A stretch of DNA of 7,063 bases from Deltaproteobacteria bacterium UBA796 (lineage in GTDB: Bacteria; Myxococcota_A; UBA796): NCBI GenBank assembly GCA_002296975.1, contig DBIS01000098.1, positions 1 to 7,063 on the forward strand, given 5' to 3'. A model generated the notes under the pieces. That model ran no database searches, was not told where the DNA came from, and saw nothing but the letters and a program-made list of their open reading frames with translations. Shown here piece by piece: positions 4,897 through 7,063 of the stretch (position 1 is its first letter; each line of letters begins with the position of its first letter). The position numbers and the translations under genes were made by a program.

Positions 4897-7056
4897 ATGA
4901 GTCAAGTACGCATTCATGAAATGTTGACCTTCGCGGTCAAGCACAAGGCTTCGGACATACATCTCTCGGCCGGAGAGGTGCCGAGCGTGCGCATCGATGG
5001 TGATGTTCGACGTTTAGATCTGGACGTTTTGAGCCAAGATGATGCACGTCGTCTCGCCTATTCGATCATGAACGAGAAGCAAAAGTCCCGTTTTGAAGAG
5101 GACTTTGAGGTCGACTTTTCGATTGGCTTACAGGGTGCGGCCCGATTCCGAGTCAACGTATTTACGCATTCCCGCGGGGTGGGTTTGGTTTTGCGCCAGA
5201 TTCCCAACCGCGTGTTGACCCTTGAGGAGGTTGGGGCCCCCCCGATCTTTCACCAGATTGCAGGCTATCGTAAGGGCTTGGTTTTGGTCACTGGCCCCAC
5301 AGGCTCTGGCAAGTCCACTTCTCTGGCTGCAATTATTGACCACATCAATAAAAATCGTGCCGAGCATATTCTCACCATCGAAGACCCCATCGAGTATTTG
5401 CACATTGACGACAAGTCTCGTATTTCGCAGCGCGAAGTGGGCTCAGATACTGCCAGTTACCAACTGGCTTTGCGACACGTGGTCCGCCAAAGCCCGGATG
5501 TGATCTTAATCGGTGAAATGAGAGATGCTGAGAGCATCCAAGTCGCCATCGCAGCGGCGCTTACCGGCCACCTGGTGCTCACGACGCTGCACACCATAGA
5601 CTCCACCCAAACCTTGCAGCGTATTTTAAATTATTTCCCTTCACACCTACGCTCTCAGGTCGCGATGGACCTCAGCCAGTGTTTGCAGGGAATCGTCTGT
5701 CAACGTTTGGTTCCACGGGCCGATGGATCGGGCCGCGCGTTGGTGGCTGAAATCATGCATTGCACCCCGCCAGTGTCCCGGTTGCTTCGGGATGTTCGGG
5801 TGGACGAGCTGCAAGACTTAATGCGCGCTTCACGGCACCCCGGCTTGGTCACATTCAATCAGGCCTTATTGCACTTGTTTCATGAGGGTACGATTACCTT
5901 TGAGGTTGGAATGGCCTACGCCTCCAATTCAGATGAGTTCTCGCTGAGCGCCAAAGGCATGGCCACAGGGGTTTATGGGCTCAACGCCAGCAGTAGCGTT
6001 GAAGATGTCGGCATGGATATGCGGGGCTTATTGCATATGGCCATCCATAAGGAGGCTTCAGATCTTCACCTTACGGCGGGCCGCCCGCCCATTGTTCGGG
6101 TTTTGGGGGAACTGGAACCAGTGGGTTCGATGCCGCTCTCCGACGGCGATATGCGGACGCTTCTTTTCTCGATCATGTCAGACCGCCAGCAGACCACCTA
6201 CGAGTTGGACAGAGAGCTAGACTTCGCCCTTGCACTTGATGACGGACGCCGGTTTCGAGTCAATGCCTACTACCAAAAAGGACGAATGGCGGCGGCGCTC
6301 AGGGCCATCCCGAGTGCCATTCCAGATGCCAAGTCCTTGGGCTTACCCAAAAGTGTTCTCGACCTTGGTGCAGCCCCTCAGGGATTGCTCTTGGTTGTGG
6401 GGCCAACCGGATCTGGCAAGAGCACAACGCTGGCTTGTTTGGTCGACCGGATCAACCAAACTCGCAAGTGCCGCATCATCACCATCGAGGATCCAGTCGA
6501 GTACTCACACGAGTCCCAGCTTGCGACCGTTGACCAGCGTGAGTTGTTCGCCGATACCCACAGCTTTTCGGCAGCCCTCAAGTTTATTCTCCGTCAAGAC
6601 CCGGATGTGATCTTGGTTGGGGAGATGCGCGACTTTGAGACCATCTCGGCGGTCCTTACTGCGGCGGAGACTGGCCACCTTGTCTTGGCCACCATGCACA
6701 GCAACGACGCCATACAAGCCATCGACCGCATCGTGGATGTTTTCCAGTCACATCAACAAGGACAAGCGAGGGCTCAGCTGTCCTCGAGTCTCCTGGGGGT
6801 GGTTTCTCAGCGATTATTGCCTCGAAAAGGGGGTGGGCTTGTGCCCGCTTTTGAGATGATGGTGGCAAACCCAGCGATTCGAAACCTCATCCGCGAGGCG
6901 AAGATGCACCAGGCTAGGGGTACGATGGAGACCAGTCGACGTGACGGAATGTGCACCATGGATATGGCGCTCAAGGCCCTGTATGAGTCGGGGCAGGTCG
7001 AATATGAGGATGCGATTCGGTACTTGGACAACCCCAGAGCCATCATGAAGGTCTAA
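4897..7056 (+). CDS. pilT: Tandem PilU-like/PilT-like type IV pilus retraction ATPase fusion
   Basis: This 719-residue protein holds two complete PilT-family units, each about the size of a normal PilT (roughly 340-380 residues). Each has an N-terminal PAS-like domain starting with ASD(I/L)HL (18-23; 387-392) and a RecA-like ATPase core. Module 1 has Walker A GPTGSGKST (133-141), Asp box IEDPIEY (161-167), Walker B GEMRD (206-210) and His box HLVLTTLH (225-232). Module 2 has the same at 502-510, 530-536, 575-579 and 594-601. Both should therefore bind and hydrolyse ATP. Module 1 resembles PilU (SLAAIIDH, QREVG.DT, LNYFP). Module 2 resembles PilT and carries AIRNLIRE (660-667), a motif needed for retraction in PilT; module 1 has VSRLLRD at that place. 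A linker of about 20-25 residues (350-372) joins them. PilT family members form cytoplasmic hexamers at the pilus base. Here I infer a trimer of two-module chains. ATG 4897 lacks a clear ribosome site; translational coupling to ssb is possible. Confidence 0.93.
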   Translation: MSQVRIHEMLTFAVKHKASDIHLSAGEVPSVRIDGDVRRLDLDVLSQDDARRLAYSIMNEKQKSRFEEDFEVDFSIGLQGAARFRVNVFTHSRGVGLVLRQIPNRVLTLEEVGAPPIFHQIAGYRKGLVLVTGPTGSGKSTSLAAIIDHINKNRAEHILTIEDPIEYLHIDDKSRISQREVGSDTASYQLALRHVVRQSPDVILIGEMRDAESIQVAIAAALTGHLVLTTLHTIDSTQTLQRILNYFPSHLRSQVAMDLSQCLQGIVCQRLVPRADGSGRALVAEIMHCTPPVSRLLRDVRVDELQDLMRASRHPGLVTFNQALLHLFHEGTITFEVGMAYASNSDEFSLSAKGMATGVYGLNASSSVEDVGMDMRGLLHMAIHKEASDLHLTAGRPPIVRVLGELEPVGSMPLSDGDMRTLLFSIMSDRQQTTYELDRELDFALALDDGRRFRVNAYYQKGRMAAALRAIPSAIPDAKSLGLPKSVLDLGAAPQGLLLVVGPTGSGKSTTLACLVDRINQTRKCRIITIEDPVEYSHESQLATVDQRELFADTHSFSAALKFILRQDPDVILVGEMRDFETISAVLTAAETGHLVLATMHSNDAIQAIDRIVDVFQSHQQGQARAQLSSSLLGVVSQRLLPRKGGGLVPAFEMMVANPAIRNLIREAKMHQARGTMETSRRDGMCTMDMALKALYESGQVEYEDAIRYLDNPRAIMKV

Positions 7057-7060
7057 GGCC

Positions 7061-7063
7061 ATG
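7061..7063 (+). CDS. Possible start codon of a downstream gene (partial)
   Basis: An ATG lies four bases after the TAA of the tandem PilT gene, at the very end of the window. The spacing is typical of a following gene in the same operon. Only the start codon is visible, so nothing can be said about the product, and it may be chance. Confidence 0.25.

Noticed and set aside
4294..4962. Long minus-strand frame of 222 residues rich in Ala-Thr-Leu-Val repeats
   Set aside because: It is antisense to the ssb glycine-repeat region; its repeats are only the complement of the 15-bp units, and it has no family features.
6013..6015. Internal ATG that could start a separate PilT (module 2 alone)
   Set aside because: There is no good ribosome site upstream and the frame is continuous with module 1; internal initiation cannot be excluded but is not supported.
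6049..6055. Perfect AAGGAGG Shine-Dalgarno-like sequence inside the tandem PilT gene near the start of module 2
   Set aside because: No ATG, GTG or TTG follows at a usable distance; it encodes Lys-Glu-Ala in the conserved ASDLHL approach, so codon constraint explains it.

Overview
The window looks like a chromosomal segment from a Gram-negative bacterium of the Myxococcota / former Deltaproteobacteria type. The main clue is the first gene, whose protein ends in a MYXO-CTERM-like tail: a Cys-Gly-Cys motif, one hydrophobic segment, then a short Arg cluster. Type IV pilus retraction ATPases and a periplasmic L,D-transpeptidase fold fit a diderm. Base composition is moderately GC-rich by eye. The first protein is strikingly rich in Asp and Glu, as often seen in exported proteins of marine bacteria. 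No mobile element, CRISPR array, tRNA or rRNA was seen.

Layout: 1-118 is a leader with no supported gene. 119-2470 (+) encodes a large exported surface protein built from four lamin-tail-like domains. 2471-2602 is an AT-rich gap between convergent genes, with a small inverted repeat and a 10-bp tandem repeat. On the minus strand, an L,D-transpeptidase-family protein (start near 4173, end 3526) is followed 23 bp later by a Sua5/TsaC-type threonylcarbamoyl-AMP synthase (3502 to 2603), probably as a two-gene operon. A divergent promoter region of about 200 bp holds a 7-bp-arm inverted repeat. On the plus strand, ssb (4381-4869) is followed 27 bp later by a 719-residue protein (4897-7056). That protein carries two complete PilT/PilU-family ATPase modules in one polypeptide. 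A final ATG four bases after its stop may begin another gene of the same operon.

Sua5 (tRNA t6A synthesis) and Ssb (DNA replication and repair) are housekeeping genes. The L,D-transpeptidase acts on, or near, peptidoglycan. The lamin-tail protein is probably anchored on the cell surface, and the tandem ATPase would power pilus retraction. No single pathway links them. The most unusual item is the tandem PilU-like/PilT-like fusion. Its two halves keep a constant 369-residue register from the N-terminal domain through all the ATPase motifs, but only the second half keeps the AIRNLIRE motif.
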